Shown here one piece after another: positions 8,974-17,893 of a stretch of DNA of 64,000 bases. Below the pieces are notes generated by a model, which saw only the letters and a list, made by a program, of their open reading frames with translations, had not been told where the DNA came from and did no database searches. The translations under genes and the position numbers were made by a program. The stretch comes from Janibacter limosus. GTDB lineage: Bacteria; Actinomycetota; Actinomycetes; Actinomycetales; Dermatophilaceae. The stretch's first letter is position 1; the number at the start of each line of letters is the position of its first letter. The stretch covers positions 868,001 through 932,000 of the forward strand of contig NZ_CP036164.1 in NCBI RefSeq assembly GCF_004295485.1, given 5' to 3'.

Positions 8974-10602
8974 ATGAAGGCCGCGCGCATCCTCGCCGGG
9001 ATCATCGCCGTCGTACTCGTCGTCGTCGGGGCCGCGGTCGCGGTCCTGCTCGGACCGGACGACACGTGGGGTGGTGAGCCGACGGCCCTGCCCGACGGTG
9101 CGGCCCCGATCGTCGCGACGGCGCCCAGACTGCTCAACGTCGCCGGGGTCGACCTCGTGGTCAGCGCCACGGCGGCAGAGGGTGAGGCCTTTGTCGGGGC
9201 GGGCCACCCCGTGCACGTGCAGGACTACCTGGGCGAGGTCACGCGTACCGAGATCACCGGGCTGTCGGCCGACGGGATCGGCGGCTCGCAGCAGCTGGCA
9301 GGGGAGCGGGACTACCCGGCCGCACCTCCGTCGCGGCTCGACGTCTGGGACCAGCAGGACCAGGGCCGTGAGGCGGCGATCGAGGTCCCGCTCACGCCCG
9401 ACGCCCCCGTCCAGATCGCGGCGCTGCCGGCCACGGCGAAGGGAGCAGCCCCCCAGGTCGGGATCGGCTACCAGCTGCCCGGGGCCTTCGTCGCCGGTGT
9501 CGTGATGGCGCTCGTCGGTCTGCTGCTGCTGGCGGCAATGATCCTCTGGGGCCGCCGGGCCCGGCGCGCGGCCGCCCGCCGAGCCGAGGCCCGATCGGTC
9601 GAGCGGCCTGTCGAGCAGGCGGTCGCCCCAGCGAGCCTCTCCCGCAGTGCCACCCGGGTCGCCCTCGTCGGCACGATCGCAGTGCTCTCGACAGGCTGCA
9701 CGGTCCCGCAGGAGGTCGACCACGGGGACTCTTCCGGGGTCGTGCCCCTCGAGCAGGCCGATGCCCAGGCGATGCTCGACGACTACGACGTGCGCAACAA
9801 CGCCGCGATCAAGAAGTCACACACGGGTGACGGCAGCCTGTGGAAGACCGCCGACACGGGTCCGATGCTCGCCCAGGACGAGCTGTCGGCGCGCTTCGAC
9901 GCCTACGACAAGCCCAAGGGCGCGGCAAAACCCCTCACCCATGAGGGCGGACGGGTCTACGCGCCCGTGCAACAGGCCTACCCGCTGTGGGCCGCGGTCG
10001 AGATGAAGCCCGCCAAGCCCGCCAAACCTGCCAAGGACGGCGCGGAGACGCTCTACGTCTACACCAAGGACCACGCGGCCGGCGAGTGGAAGGCCAGCTC
10101 CTCCATGTCCTTGGCCGACGGTCTGCCGACGGCGCTGGGCCCCGAGGAGGCCGCTCCGTCGTCGCAGGACCTGGAGCGTGCAGAGGACGTGGACACCCTG
10201 CTGGAGACGTGGGCGGAGAGTGGCGCGGTCAACGGGTTGGTCGTGGACCAGGACATGAAGGATGCGCGCACCGAGCTGCACAAGAAGGCCAAGGGCGTCG
10301 AGCGCATCGCCGACTCGGCCGACTCGTGGGGCGGTACCCGCGACACGGGTGACGCGCAGCCCGCCGTCCGGGCGATCCGGGTGAAGGAGGGTCTCCTCGT
10401 GCTGAGCGAGATCCGCTGGACCAGCAGCCACTACCTCAAGGCCGACTGGACGTGGAACCCGTCGAAGCGGGAGCAGGCGGTCTACGGGAACCGTGCCAAC
10501 GGCAATGTCTCGCACCGGCGCTGCTCGCTCGTCGCAGCGACCCTCGTGCCGGACACCGGGGACGCGCGGGTCCTCGGCTCGAGCACGTCCTGGGTCCTCT
10601 AG
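8974..10602 (+). CDS. Uncharacterised bipartite membrane/lipoprotein-like protein
   Basis: 542 residues, family not recognised. The start MKAARILAGI is set by a GGGGGA site. An N-terminal membrane helix (about residues 8-28) is followed by an extracytoplasmic domain of about 140 residues, a second helix (about 172-195, LVGLLLLAAMILWG) and a basic cytosolic-like stretch. A third hydrophobic stretch then ends in LSTGC with Cys242, looking just like a lipoprotein signal with lipobox. The remaining 300 residues are soluble, with a PAKPAKPAK linker. The whole reads as a membrane protein fused in frame to a lipoprotein. It is monocistronic between pnp and the Liv block. No function is assigned. Confidence 0.8.
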   Translation: MKAARILAGIIAVVLVVVGAAVAVLLGPDDTWGGEPTALPDGAAPIVATAPRLLNVAGVDLVVSATAAEGEAFVGAGHPVHVQDYLGEVTRTEITGLSADGIGGSQQLAGERDYPAAPPSRLDVWDQQDQGREAAIEVPLTPDAPVQIAALPATAKGAAPQVGIGYQLPGAFVAGVVMALVGLLLLAAMILWGRRARRAAARRAEARSVERPVEQAVAPASLSRSATRVALVGTIAVLSTGCTVPQEVDHGDSSGVVPLEQADAQAMLDDYDVRNNAAIKKSHTGDGSLWKTADTGPMLAQDELSARFDAYDKPKGAAKPLTHEGGRVYAPVQQAYPLWAAVEMKPAKPAKPAKDGAETLYVYTKDHAAGEWKASSSMSLADGLPTALGPEEAAPSSQDLERAEDVDTLLETWAESGAVNGLVVDQDMKDARTELHKKAKGVERIADSADSWGGTRDTGDAQPAVRAIRVKEGLLVLSEIRWTSSHYLKADWTWNPSKREQAVYGNRANGNVSHRRCSLVAATLVPDTGDARVLGSSTSWVL

Positions 10603-10621
10603 CCGCAGCCGTCCCGGCCGA

Positions 10622-11839
10622 TCAGTCCCACACCCGGGTGTCGAGGATCGGGCCCTCGGCGGGCGTCAGCCGGTCGACCGCCACGACCTCTGCGCTGAAG
10701 CGCAGCCCCTCACGGATCCGCTGGGTGACCTGCTGCACCTGGTCCGCGGGGTCGGTGCCCGGAGCCAGGACGACCTCGCAGCGCAGGGTGTCGAGGTGGT
10801 CGGTGCGGCCGATGACGAAGCGGTGGTCGACGACGGACGGGAGCCGGGACATGACCGACGCGGTCTGCGCCGGGTGGAGGAACATCCCCTTCACCTTCAC
10901 CGCCGAGCCGGTACGACCCAGCACACCCCGCAGACGGAGCGAGCCGTCCGGCCCGAGCATCCACCCCGACAGGTCGCCGGTCCCGAACCGGACCAAGGGA
11001 TAGTCGGGACGCAGCACGGTGACGACGACCTCCCCTTCGCTCTCGTCCTCGATCGGCTCCCCGGTGCCGATGTCGCACACCTGCACCAGGACGCCGTCGG
11101 CCAGAACCAGGCCGGCACCGTCGCCCACCTCGTAGGCGAGCAGACCGGTCTCGCCGGTGCCGTAGGCCATGCACACCGAGTCGACGCGGGCCGTGAGTGC
11201 GGCTCGCAGCGAGTCCGGGAGTGGCTCCGCCGTGACCATGGCCCGGCGCAGCTGCCACGCCTGCGGCGGCAGCCCGAGCTCGTCGAAGCGGTCGATGAGT
11301 GCCTTGAGGTAGCTCGGCAGACCGCTGTACGTGCTCACCCCCAGGTCCGCGATGGCCCGGGCCTGCAGGTCCTGGTTGCCGATGCCTGCGGGGAGCACCG
11401 CTGCGCCGGTGGCGAGCAGGCCCTCCTCCATCATCGCGCCAGCGGGGGAGAGGTGGTACCCGAAGCAGTTGATCGCCGTGTCCCCGGACCCGACGCCGAG
11501 GTGGGTGAAGACCTGCCCCCAGCGCCAGTAGTCGGGGGCGTCCAGCTGGGGTTCGTACAGCGGGCCGGGCGACTGGAAGACCCGCTGCACGGCCGCACCG
11601 GGAGCGAGCAGACCACCGAAGGGGGGAGTGCTCGCCTGCTCGGCGACGAGGTCGTCCTTGGACAGCACGGGCAACGCGCTCAGGTCGGCCACCGAGCGGA
11701 CCGATCCGGGGTCGATCCCGGCCCGGTCCAGTCGTGCGGCCAGGCCCGGGACCGCCCCGGCACGGGTGATCAGGTCCGTGACGGCCTGATCCATCGCGCG
11801 GTGGGCGAGGTGCTCACCGATCGCAACGTGGAGGGACAT
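10622..11839 (-). CDS. PaaK-like AMP-forming ligase homologue (degenerate P-loop)
   Basis: 405 residues, related to phenylacetate-CoA ligases of the adenylate-forming superfamily, last gene of the Liv operon. The adenine-binding region is recognisable (VCMAYGTGETGLLAYEVGD), as is the C-terminal hinge area (FGTGDLSGW, GRTGSAVKVKGMFLHP). The position of the normal SSGTTGKPT phosphate loop instead reads FQSPGPLYEP, and no clear catalytic lysine motif follows the hinge. GAGGAGCT lies upstream of the ATG. It may be a divergent CoA ligase, or it may bind acyl substrate without adenylation. Activity is unproven. Confidence 0.8.
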   Translation of the reverse strand: MSLHVAIGEHLAHRAMDQAVTDLITRAGAVPGLAARLDRAGIDPGSVRSVADLSALPVLSKDDLVAEQASTPPFGGLLAPGAAVQRVFQSPGPLYEPQLDAPDYWRWGQVFTHLGVGSGDTAINCFGYHLSPAGAMMEEGLLATGAAVLPAGIGNQDLQARAIADLGVSTYSGLPSYLKALIDRFDELGLPPQAWQLRRAMVTAEPLPDSLRAALTARVDSVCMAYGTGETGLLAYEVGDGAGLVLADGVLVQVCDIGTGEPIEDESEGEVVVTVLRPDYPLVRFGTGDLSGWMLGPDGSLRLRGVLGRTGSAVKVKGMFLHPAQTASVMSRLPSVVDHRFVIGRTDHLDTLRCEVVLAPGTDPADQVQQVTQRIREGLRFSAEVVAVDRLTPAEGPILDTRVWD

Positions 11840-11879
11840 GACAGCTCCTCGTGGAGGTCCGGATGGGGAAGGGGGTGGG

Positions 11880-12722
11880 TCACAGCCAGCGCTTGCGGCG
11901 CTTGTAGTGCTTGACGTCCCGGTAGCTCTTGCGGCTGCCCTCCTCGCCGAGGCCGAGGTAGAACTCCTTGACGTCAGGGTTCTCGCTCAGCTCGGCTGCG
12001 GGTCCCTCGAGGACGATCCGGCCCTGCTCCATGATGAAGCCGTGGTCGGCGATCTCGAGGGCCCGTCGAGCGTTCTGCTCGATGACCAGGACGGTCAGCC
12101 CCTGCTCGACGTTGAGCCGCTTGATGTACCCGAAGATCTCCTGGACGAGCAGCGGAGCGAGACCCAGTGAGGGCTCGTCGAGCATGAGCAGCTTGGGCCG
12201 CGCCATCAGGGCACGCCCGATGGCCAGCATCTGCTGCTCACCGCCCGAGAGGTAGCCGGCGATCCGGGCCCGCATGTCGGCGAGCTTGGGGAAGAACTCG
12301 TAGACGAGCTCGAGGTCCTCCTTGCTCTCCTTGCGTGTGTAGGCGCCGGCCACGAGGTTGTCGGCGACGGTCAGGTGCGAGAAGACGTGACGGCCCTCCA
12401 TGCACAGGCTCATCCCACGTCGCACGCGCTCGGCAGCGTCCATCGAGGTGATGTCCTCGCCGGCGAAGGTCACCGAGCCGTCGGTGACGGCCCCGCGCTC
12501 GCTCGGCAGGAGCCCGGACACGGCCTTCAGCGTCGTGGACTTGCCGGCGCCGTTGGAGCCGAGGAGGGCCACGACCTGGCCCTCGGGTACGGACAGGGAG
12601 AGTCCGCGCAGCACCAGGATGACGTCGTCGTAGATGACCTCGACGTTGTTCAGGGTGAGCAGGCCCCCCGCGGGGGCGTCCGAGGACGCCCCCGCGAGCT
12701 GCTGAGCGGCGACCTGGCTCAC
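11880..12722 (-). CDS. livF: Branched-chain amino acid-type ABC transporter ATPase LivF
   Basis: One of the two cytosolic ATPases of a HAAT-family importer. It has 280 residues: Walker A GSNGAGKSTT, ABC signature LSGGEQQ, Walker B LLMLDEPSLGLAP and the H-loop. The LivF-type body is followed by a basic tail (about residues 262-280, ending HYKRRKRWL) absent from classical LivF. The GTG start overlaps the stop of the binding-protein gene (GTGA). Together with LivG, LivH, LivM and the lipoprotein it forms a complete importer. Confidence 0.93.
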   Translation of the reverse strand: MSQVAAQQLAGASSDAPAGGLLTLNNVEVIYDDVILVLRGLSLSVPEGQVVALLGSNGAGKSTTLKAVSGLLPSERGAVTDGSVTFAGEDITSMDAAERVRRGMSLCMEGRHVFSHLTVADNLVAGAYTRKESKEDLELVYEFFPKLADMRARIAGYLSGGEQQMLAIGRALMARPKLLMLDEPSLGLAPLLVQEIFGYIKRLNVEQGLTVLVIEQNARRALEIADHGFIMEQGRIVLEGPAAELSENPDVKEFYLGLGEEGSRKSYRDVKHYKRRKRWL

Positions 12723-13915
12723 GGCGTCGCGCCTGCCTTGACCTCGACCATCTTGCCGCCCTTGGCCGTGTAGATGCCGGTGGCGGAGGAGCCGCGGTGG
12801 CTCTCCGCGGTGAACTCCACGGTGCCGTTGCCGACGACGCCGCCGGTGTCCTGGCCGCCCATGGTCTCCAGCGACTTGCGGATGTTGGCGCCGGTCAGCT
12901 CGTCACCGTCCTTGAGGGTCTTCTCCATGCCCCCGGCCATGATGGCCATCGCGTACCAGCCCTGGACCCACGACGTGCCGACCTTCTTCTCGTCGATGCC
13001 CTTGGCCTTGATGTACTCGCTGATGACTTTGTGGCCCTCCTTGTCCGCAGACATCGGGGCGAAGGGCTGGATGAGCATGTGGCCCTCGGCGATCTTGGGT
13101 CCGGCCGAGTCGATGAAGAGCTCGTTGGCGCACCAGTTGAGGCAGACGATCTTCATGTCCAGCTTCTGCGCGGCGATGTCCTTGGCGACCAGCGCGGCAG
13201 GGGAGGCGACGTTCTGGATGACGATGTACTTCGCCCCCTGCTTCTTGGCCTGGGCGAGCAGGCCCACGTAGTTCTGCTGGCCGCCCGGCATCGCGTAGGA
13301 GGTGTAGCCGAGGTCGAGCTTCTTCTCGCCGATCCACTTCTTGCCGTCCGCGACGGGAGCGGTACCGAAGGGGCTGTCGTTGTGGAAGACCGCGACCTCG
13401 CTCTTGCCGCCGGCGTCCTCGGCGATCCAGTTGAGGGCGATGCGCATCTGGTCGGAGTACGTGGGTGCCACGACGAAGTTGTACGGCGCCTCCTTGGGGT
13501 CGGTCAGCGGCTCGGCGAAGGAGCCCGACATGAAGGGCAGCTCGTCCTTGCCGACGCTGCTCGAGAGCGCCTCGGTGTCACCGGTGCCCCAGCCCTGGAT
13601 GGCCACGACCTCGTCGTTCAGGTACTGCTTGTACAGCGTCTCGGCCTTGGGGACCTCGTAGGCGTAGTCGTTGGACAGCGCCTCGATCTTGCGGCCCTCG
13701 ATGCCCCCTTCGCTGTTGCGCCAGTCGATGTAGGCCTTCATGCCCTCGTTGTAGGGCGTCCCCACGTCACCGGTGGCGCCGGTGAGGTCGGCGATGATGC
13801 CGACCTTGATGGGCGAGCTGGAGTCGGCTCCGTCGGAGCCGCCACCGCCGCAGGCGGACAGCAGCAGGGCCGAGGCGGCGGCCATCGCGGCGAGTGAGCG
13901 AGTTCGTGCAGACAT
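12719..13915 (-). CDS. ABC transporter substrate-binding lipoprotein (Leu/Ile/Val-type fold)
   Basis: Extracytoplasmic binding protein of the importer, type I periplasmic fold (Peripla_BP_6). The start MSARTRSLAA has AAGGAG at the right distance; longer in-frame starts lack this. The signal peptide ends in the lipobox LLSAC, so Cys25 should be lipidated. The mature protein opens with SPIKVGIIADLTGATGDVG, typical of this fold. The product has 398 residues. The ligand cannot be read from sequence; the linked acyl-CoA synthetase suggests a carboxylic acid rather than an amino acid. Confidence 0.93.
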   Translation of the reverse strand: MSARTRSLAAMAAASALLLSACGGGGSDGADSSSPIKVGIIADLTGATGDVGTPYNEGMKAYIDWRNSEGGIEGRKIEALSNDYAYEVPKAETLYKQYLNDEVVAIQGWGTGDTEALSSSVGKDELPFMSGSFAEPLTDPKEAPYNFVVAPTYSDQMRIALNWIAEDAGGKSEVAVFHNDSPFGTAPVADGKKWIGEKKLDLGYTSYAMPGGQQNYVGLLAQAKKQGAKYIVIQNVASPAALVAKDIAAQKLDMKIVCLNWCANELFIDSAGPKIAEGHMLIQPFAPMSADKEGHKVISEYIKAKGIDEKKVGTSWVQGWYAMAIMAGGMEKTLKDGDELTGANIRKSLETMGGQDTGGVVGNGTVEFTAESHRGSSATGIYTAKGGKMVEVKAGATP

Positions 13916-13966
13916 CGTTGTCTCCTTCATGGGGTGGGGCACAGATCCAGTGGGTGTGGCGGGTGA

Positions 13967-15031
13967 TCAGTAGCGGAAGGGCCAGAACCTGACGTACTCC
14001 TTCATCCGTTGCCAGATGCGGTCGAGACCGCGTGGCTCGATGATGAGGAAGAGGATGATGACCAGACCGAAGGTGGCATTGCGCACGGCCGGCAGCTGGT
14101 CGGTGAGGAAGGGCATCGAGGAGCCCAGCGAGTTGGCGACCTGGCGGATGACCTCGGGCAGGAGCGTCATGAAGATGGCTCCGTAGACGGCCCCGGCGAT
14201 GCTGCCCAGCCCGCCGACGATGATCATCGCGAGGTAGAGGATCGACACGTCGAGGGTGAACTTCTCCCACGACACGACCTCGCTGTAGTGGGCGGTGAGG
14301 GCGCCGGCGAGGCCGACGAAGCCGGACGAGATGGCGAAGGCGGTCAGCTTGACCCGGGCCAGGTTGACCCCGATCGCCTCGGCGGCGATGTCCTGGTCAC
14401 GCACCGCCATGAAGGAGCGACCCAGTCCGGTCCGGAAGAGGTTGCGTGCGGAGAGCACCGTCAGCGTGGCGAGGACGAGCAGGATCCAGTACCACTGCTG
14501 CTCGAAGACGGCCCGTGCGCCGACCTGGAAGCCGAAGACCTCGAAGCGGTCGACGTTGAGGTAGCCCTGGCCCTCGGTCAGCCACGACCAGCGGCGGATG
14601 ACGAACTCGATGATCATCTGGCTGGCGAGCGTGGCGATCGCCAGGTACAGGCCCTTCAGGCGCAGGCCGGGGAGTCCGAAGAAGGTCCCGACGGCGGCGG
14701 AGAGCAGGACGGCTCCGATGATCGCCAGGGGTGTCGGGAGCCCGATGCGGTCGGAGAAGATCGCCGAGCTGTAGGCGCCCACTGCCATGAAGCCGCCCTG
14801 GCCCAGGGAGATCTGACCGGTGTACCCGACGAGGATGTTCAGCCCCACGGCGCCGATGACGGCGATGAGGATCAGGTTGGCCTGGGAGAGCCAGTAGTTG
14901 TCGAGGACGAAGGGCAGGACGAGCAGCAGGACCGTGAGCAGGCCCAGACGGAAGTACTCGGCACGCGTGGCCCGCAGGCGCAGCTCGGAGACATAGGTGC
15001 GGTGGTGGATACCGGTGGCGGTGGCGGCCAT
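13967..15031 (-). CDS. livM: Branched-chain amino acid-type ABC permease LivM
   Basis: Membrane permease subunit, 354 residues, eight or more hydrophobic segments, with the family hallmark LNILVGYTGQISLGQGGFMAVGAY and the coupling region EAIGVNLARVKLTAFAIS. The C-terminus carries a charged extension ending RFWPFRY. It begins 7 nt after livH, and a 51-nt gap separates it from the binding-protein gene, long enough to hold the strong ribosome site of that highly needed subunit. Confidence 0.94.
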   Translation of the reverse strand: MAATATGIHHRTYVSELRLRATRAEYFRLGLLTVLLLVLPFVLDNYWLSQANLILIAVIGAVGLNILVGYTGQISLGQGGFMAVGAYSSAIFSDRIGLPTPLAIIGAVLLSAAVGTFFGLPGLRLKGLYLAIATLASQMIIEFVIRRWSWLTEGQGYLNVDRFEVFGFQVGARAVFEQQWYWILLVLATLTVLSARNLFRTGLGRSFMAVRDQDIAAEAIGVNLARVKLTAFAISSGFVGLAGALTAHYSEVVSWEKFTLDVSILYLAMIIVGGLGSIAGAVYGAIFMTLLPEVIRQVANSLGSSMPFLTDQLPAVRNATFGLVIILFLIIEPRGLDRIWQRMKEYVRFWPFRY

Positions 15032-15038
15032 CGTCAGG

Positions 15039-15911
15039 TCACACCCTCTCGATCCGGGTCTCGCCGAAGATCCCGTACGGACGTACGAGCAGGATCAGGA
15101 CGAGAGCGATGTACGGGATGACGGTGGCGAGACCCGGGTCGAGGTACCCACCGGTGAACTGCTGCAGCAGGCCGATGACCAGTCCGCCGACGATGGTCCC
15201 GGGCACGGAGTCGAGCCCGCCCAGGATGACGACGGGGAAGACGAGCAACCCGAAGGACGCGATGTTCTGGTCGACCGCGGAGATGTCACCGACGAGCACC
15301 CCCGCGATCAGGGCGCTGACGCCGGCCAGCGCCCAGGCGAGGGCGAAGATCCGGCGTACCGAGATCCCCATCGTCATGGCGGCCTGCTGGTCATCGGCGA
15401 CGGCCCGCATGGCGATGCCGTGCCGGGACCGTCGGAAGAAGATGGTGAAGGCGGTCAGGACGATGCCGGCGATGAGGATCGCCAACAACCTGTTGATCGG
15501 CACGCTGGCGCCGAGCAGGCTGAGCGATCCGGTGGGCAGGATCTTCGGCTGGCTCTTGGGCGCGGTGCCGAAGAAGGCCTGGACCAGCGCGTTGAGCAGC
15601 GCGGACAGCCCGATCGTCACCATGATGATGCTGATCGGGTTCTCGCCCACCATCGGCCGCAGGATGAAGCGCTCGACGACGACCCCGATCACGATCGCGA
15701 CGAGGACCCCGATGAGCGCGGCGGCGATGAGTGGGAGCTGCAGCACGACGAAGGCGGTGTAGAAGGTGTACGCCCCGACGAGCAGGAACTCTCCCTGGGC
15801 GAAGTTGATGACGCCGGTCGCCTTGTAGATCAGGACGAACCCGAGGGCAGCAAGGGCGAGGATGGATCCATCGGCCAACCCGTAGATCAGCTGGTTGAGG
15901 AAGGTGCTCAT
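15039..15911 (-). CDS. livH: Branched-chain amino acid-type ABC permease LivH
   Basis: Membrane permease subunit partnering LivM; 290 residues starting MSTFLNQLIYGL. Family hallmarks are GLADGSILALAALGF and TGVINFAQGEFLLVGAYTF, and the segment MRAVADDQQAAMTMGI is the ATPase-coupling loop. The ATG overlaps the stop of the upstream acyl-CoA synthetase (ATGA), so importer and activating enzyme are translationally coupled. Confidence 0.94.
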   Translation of the reverse strand: MSTFLNQLIYGLADGSILALAALGFVLIYKATGVINFAQGEFLLVGAYTFYTAFVVLQLPLIAAALIGVLVAIVIGVVVERFILRPMVGENPISIIMVTIGLSALLNALVQAFFGTAPKSQPKILPTGSLSLLGASVPINRLLAILIAGIVLTAFTIFFRRSRHGIAMRAVADDQQAAMTMGISVRRIFALAWALAGVSALIAGVLVGDISAVDQNIASFGLLVFPVVILGGLDSVPGTIVGGLVIGLLQQFTGGYLDPGLATVIPYIALVLILLVRPYGIFGETRIERV

Positions 15912-17893
15912 CGGCGACCACTCCAGACGGGTCGGCGGCCCCGGCCTGGCGGGACCGAGTAGGTGGTCAGGTCGAAGATGGTCAGCTCCAGCTCGCGGTC
16001 GATGCTCGAGCCGTCCTGGTAGGTCACGCGGCTGCGCACCGAGACCTGCTCGTCGCCGCGCCCGAGGGCGGCGATGATGTCGCCGTAGCGGTCGGCGATG
16101 ACCGAGCGGCGCACCTTGCGGGTACGGGTGATCTCGTCGTCGTCGGGGTCCAGCTGCTTGTGCAGCAGGACGAAGCGCTCGACCCGGATCCCCTCGGGGA
16201 GGTCCTCGTTGGCCCGGGTCGCCTCCTCCGCGACCAGCTCCTGCACCTCGGGCTTGGCGGCGAGGTCGGTGAAGGTCGTGTAGCTCAGGCGCTCGTGCTC
16301 GGCCCAAGCGCCCACGGTCGCCGGGTCGATGATGATCAGTGCGGTCATGCCCTGCCGCTCTCCGCTGGGCGCGAAGACCACGGCCTCCTCGATGTACGGC
16401 GAGAACTTCAGCTTGTTCTCGATGAAGGCGCTGGAGTACCGGGTGCCGTCGGGGGCGGTCAGGACGTCCTTGGCCCGGTCGATGATGACCAGGTGCCCGG
16501 CGTCGTCGAGGTACCCGGCGTCGCCGGTGCTGAGCCAACCCTCGGCGTCGACGACCTTGGCGGTCTCCTCCGGCTGACGGTGGTAGCCGCGGAAGACGGA
16601 CGCCGAGCGCAGCAGGACCTCGCCCCCTTCGTCGATCCGCAGCTCGGTCCCCGGGATCGGGGTGCCGACGGTGTTGAAGGGGACGTCGTCGTCGCGGTGG
16701 AGCACCGCGATCCCGCAGATCTCGGTCTGACCGTAGATCTGCTTGAGGTTGACGCCGATGGCGTGGAAGAAGCGGAAGACGTCCGGTCCCAGTGGCGCCC
16801 CGCCGGTGTAGCAGCGTTGGATCCGCGCCAGACCCAGCTGGTCGCGGACCGGTCGGGTCGCGACGGCGTCGGCCACCTTGTGGGTCAGCGCCAGGAGCGG
16901 TCCGGGCTTGCGCCCGCTGACCCGCATCGCGGCCACCTTGTCCCCGACGCCGTAGCCCCAGCCGAAGATGCGTCGCTTGAACCAGTCCGACTCGTCGATG
17001 CGCACCTGGACCTCGGAGAGCATCGACTCCCAGATCCGGGGTGGCGAGAACATCAGGTCCGGCCCGATCTCCCGCATGTCGCTGCGCTGGGTGGAGGCGT
17101 CCTCGGGGAAGGAGATCGTCAGGCCGTGCGAGAGCCCGCAGGCGACGGCGAGCATCTGCTCCCCGATCCAGGCGAAGGGGAGGAAGGAGACGTAGCGGTC
17201 CTTGGTCGAGACCGGGTCGATGCTGGTCAGGTGCTCGGCCATGGCCAGCAGGTTGCGGTGGGAGAGCTCGGCCAGCTTGGGCTTGGAGGTCGTCCCGGAG
17301 GTGGTGCAGATGATCGCGATGTCGTCCGCGTCGCCCTGCTCCACCTGCCCTGCGAGCCAGTGCGGCAGCTCGACGGCCCGCTCGACGCCCGTGGCCTCGA
17401 GATCGGTGAACTCCATGAGCACGGGGTCGGTGTACTGCTCGAGGCCGTGCGGGTCGTAGTACACGATCCGCTCGATGTGCAGGGGTGCAGCGTCCGCGGG
17501 CGCCTCCTCGGCGAGCAGCCGCAGCAGCTTGTCGACCTGCTCCTGGTCCTCCGCGACAACGACCCGCGCCCGCGAGGTGGCCAGGATGTGGTGCAGCTCC
17601 TCGCCGATGGACGTGGGGTAGATGCCGACGACGGCGGCGCCGATGCTCTGCGCGGCCAGCTCGGCGATGAGCCACTCGGGACGGTTGTCGCCCAGGACGG
17701 CGATGACCTCCCCGCGCTCGACGCCCAGAGCCGCCAGCCCGTGGGCGGTCGCGTGGACCCGCTGGGCGTACTCGGACCAGGTGAGCGGCTGCCAGATGCC
17801 GTAGAGCTTCTCCTGCATGGCGACGGCGTCGGGACGAGTCGCTGCGAGGCCGGCGAGCAGCCTCGGGAAGGTGTCCGCGGACGGGTCAGACAT
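15908..17893 (-). CDS. Long-chain-type acyl-CoA synthetase (FadD-like)
   Basis: AMP-forming ligase that would activate a carboxylic acid to its CoA thioester on the cytosolic side. It has 661 residues. The phosphate loop TTSGTTSKPK is intact, YGQTE marks the adenine site, and GDAGYLDDAGHLVIIDRAKD supplies the hinge aspartate. The C-terminal domain is complete, followed by an extra tail ending VPPGRGRRPVWSG. It sits inside the Liv operon, overlapping livG by 8 nt and livH by 4 nt, so import and activation are made together. The substrate (fatty, aromatic or terpenoid acid) is not readable from sequence. Confidence 0.92.
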   Translation of the reverse strand: MSDPSADTFPRLLAGLAATRPDAVAMQEKLYGIWQPLTWSEYAQRVHATAHGLAALGVERGEVIAVLGDNRPEWLIAELAAQSIGAAVVGIYPTSIGEELHHILATSRARVVVAEDQEQVDKLLRLLAEEAPADAAPLHIERIVYYDPHGLEQYTDPVLMEFTDLEATGVERAVELPHWLAGQVEQGDADDIAIICTTSGTTSKPKLAELSHRNLLAMAEHLTSIDPVSTKDRYVSFLPFAWIGEQMLAVACGLSHGLTISFPEDASTQRSDMREIGPDLMFSPPRIWESMLSEVQVRIDESDWFKRRIFGWGYGVGDKVAAMRVSGRKPGPLLALTHKVADAVATRPVRDQLGLARIQRCYTGGAPLGPDVFRFFHAIGVNLKQIYGQTEICGIAVLHRDDDVPFNTVGTPIPGTELRIDEGGEVLLRSASVFRGYHRQPEETAKVVDAEGWLSTGDAGYLDDAGHLVIIDRAKDVLTAPDGTRYSSAFIENKLKFSPYIEEAVVFAPSGERQGMTALIIIDPATVGAWAEHERLSYTTFTDLAAKPEVQELVAEEATRANEDLPEGIRVERFVLLHKQLDPDDDEITRTRKVRRSVIADRYGDIIAALGRGDEQVSVRSRVTYQDGSSIDRELELTIFDLTTYSVPPGRGRRPVWSGRR

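Noticed and set aside
10493..11914. 473-codon plus-strand frame across the PaaK-like gene
   Set aside because: Mirror frame of the minus-strand ligase homologue, which has recognisable motifs and fits the operon.
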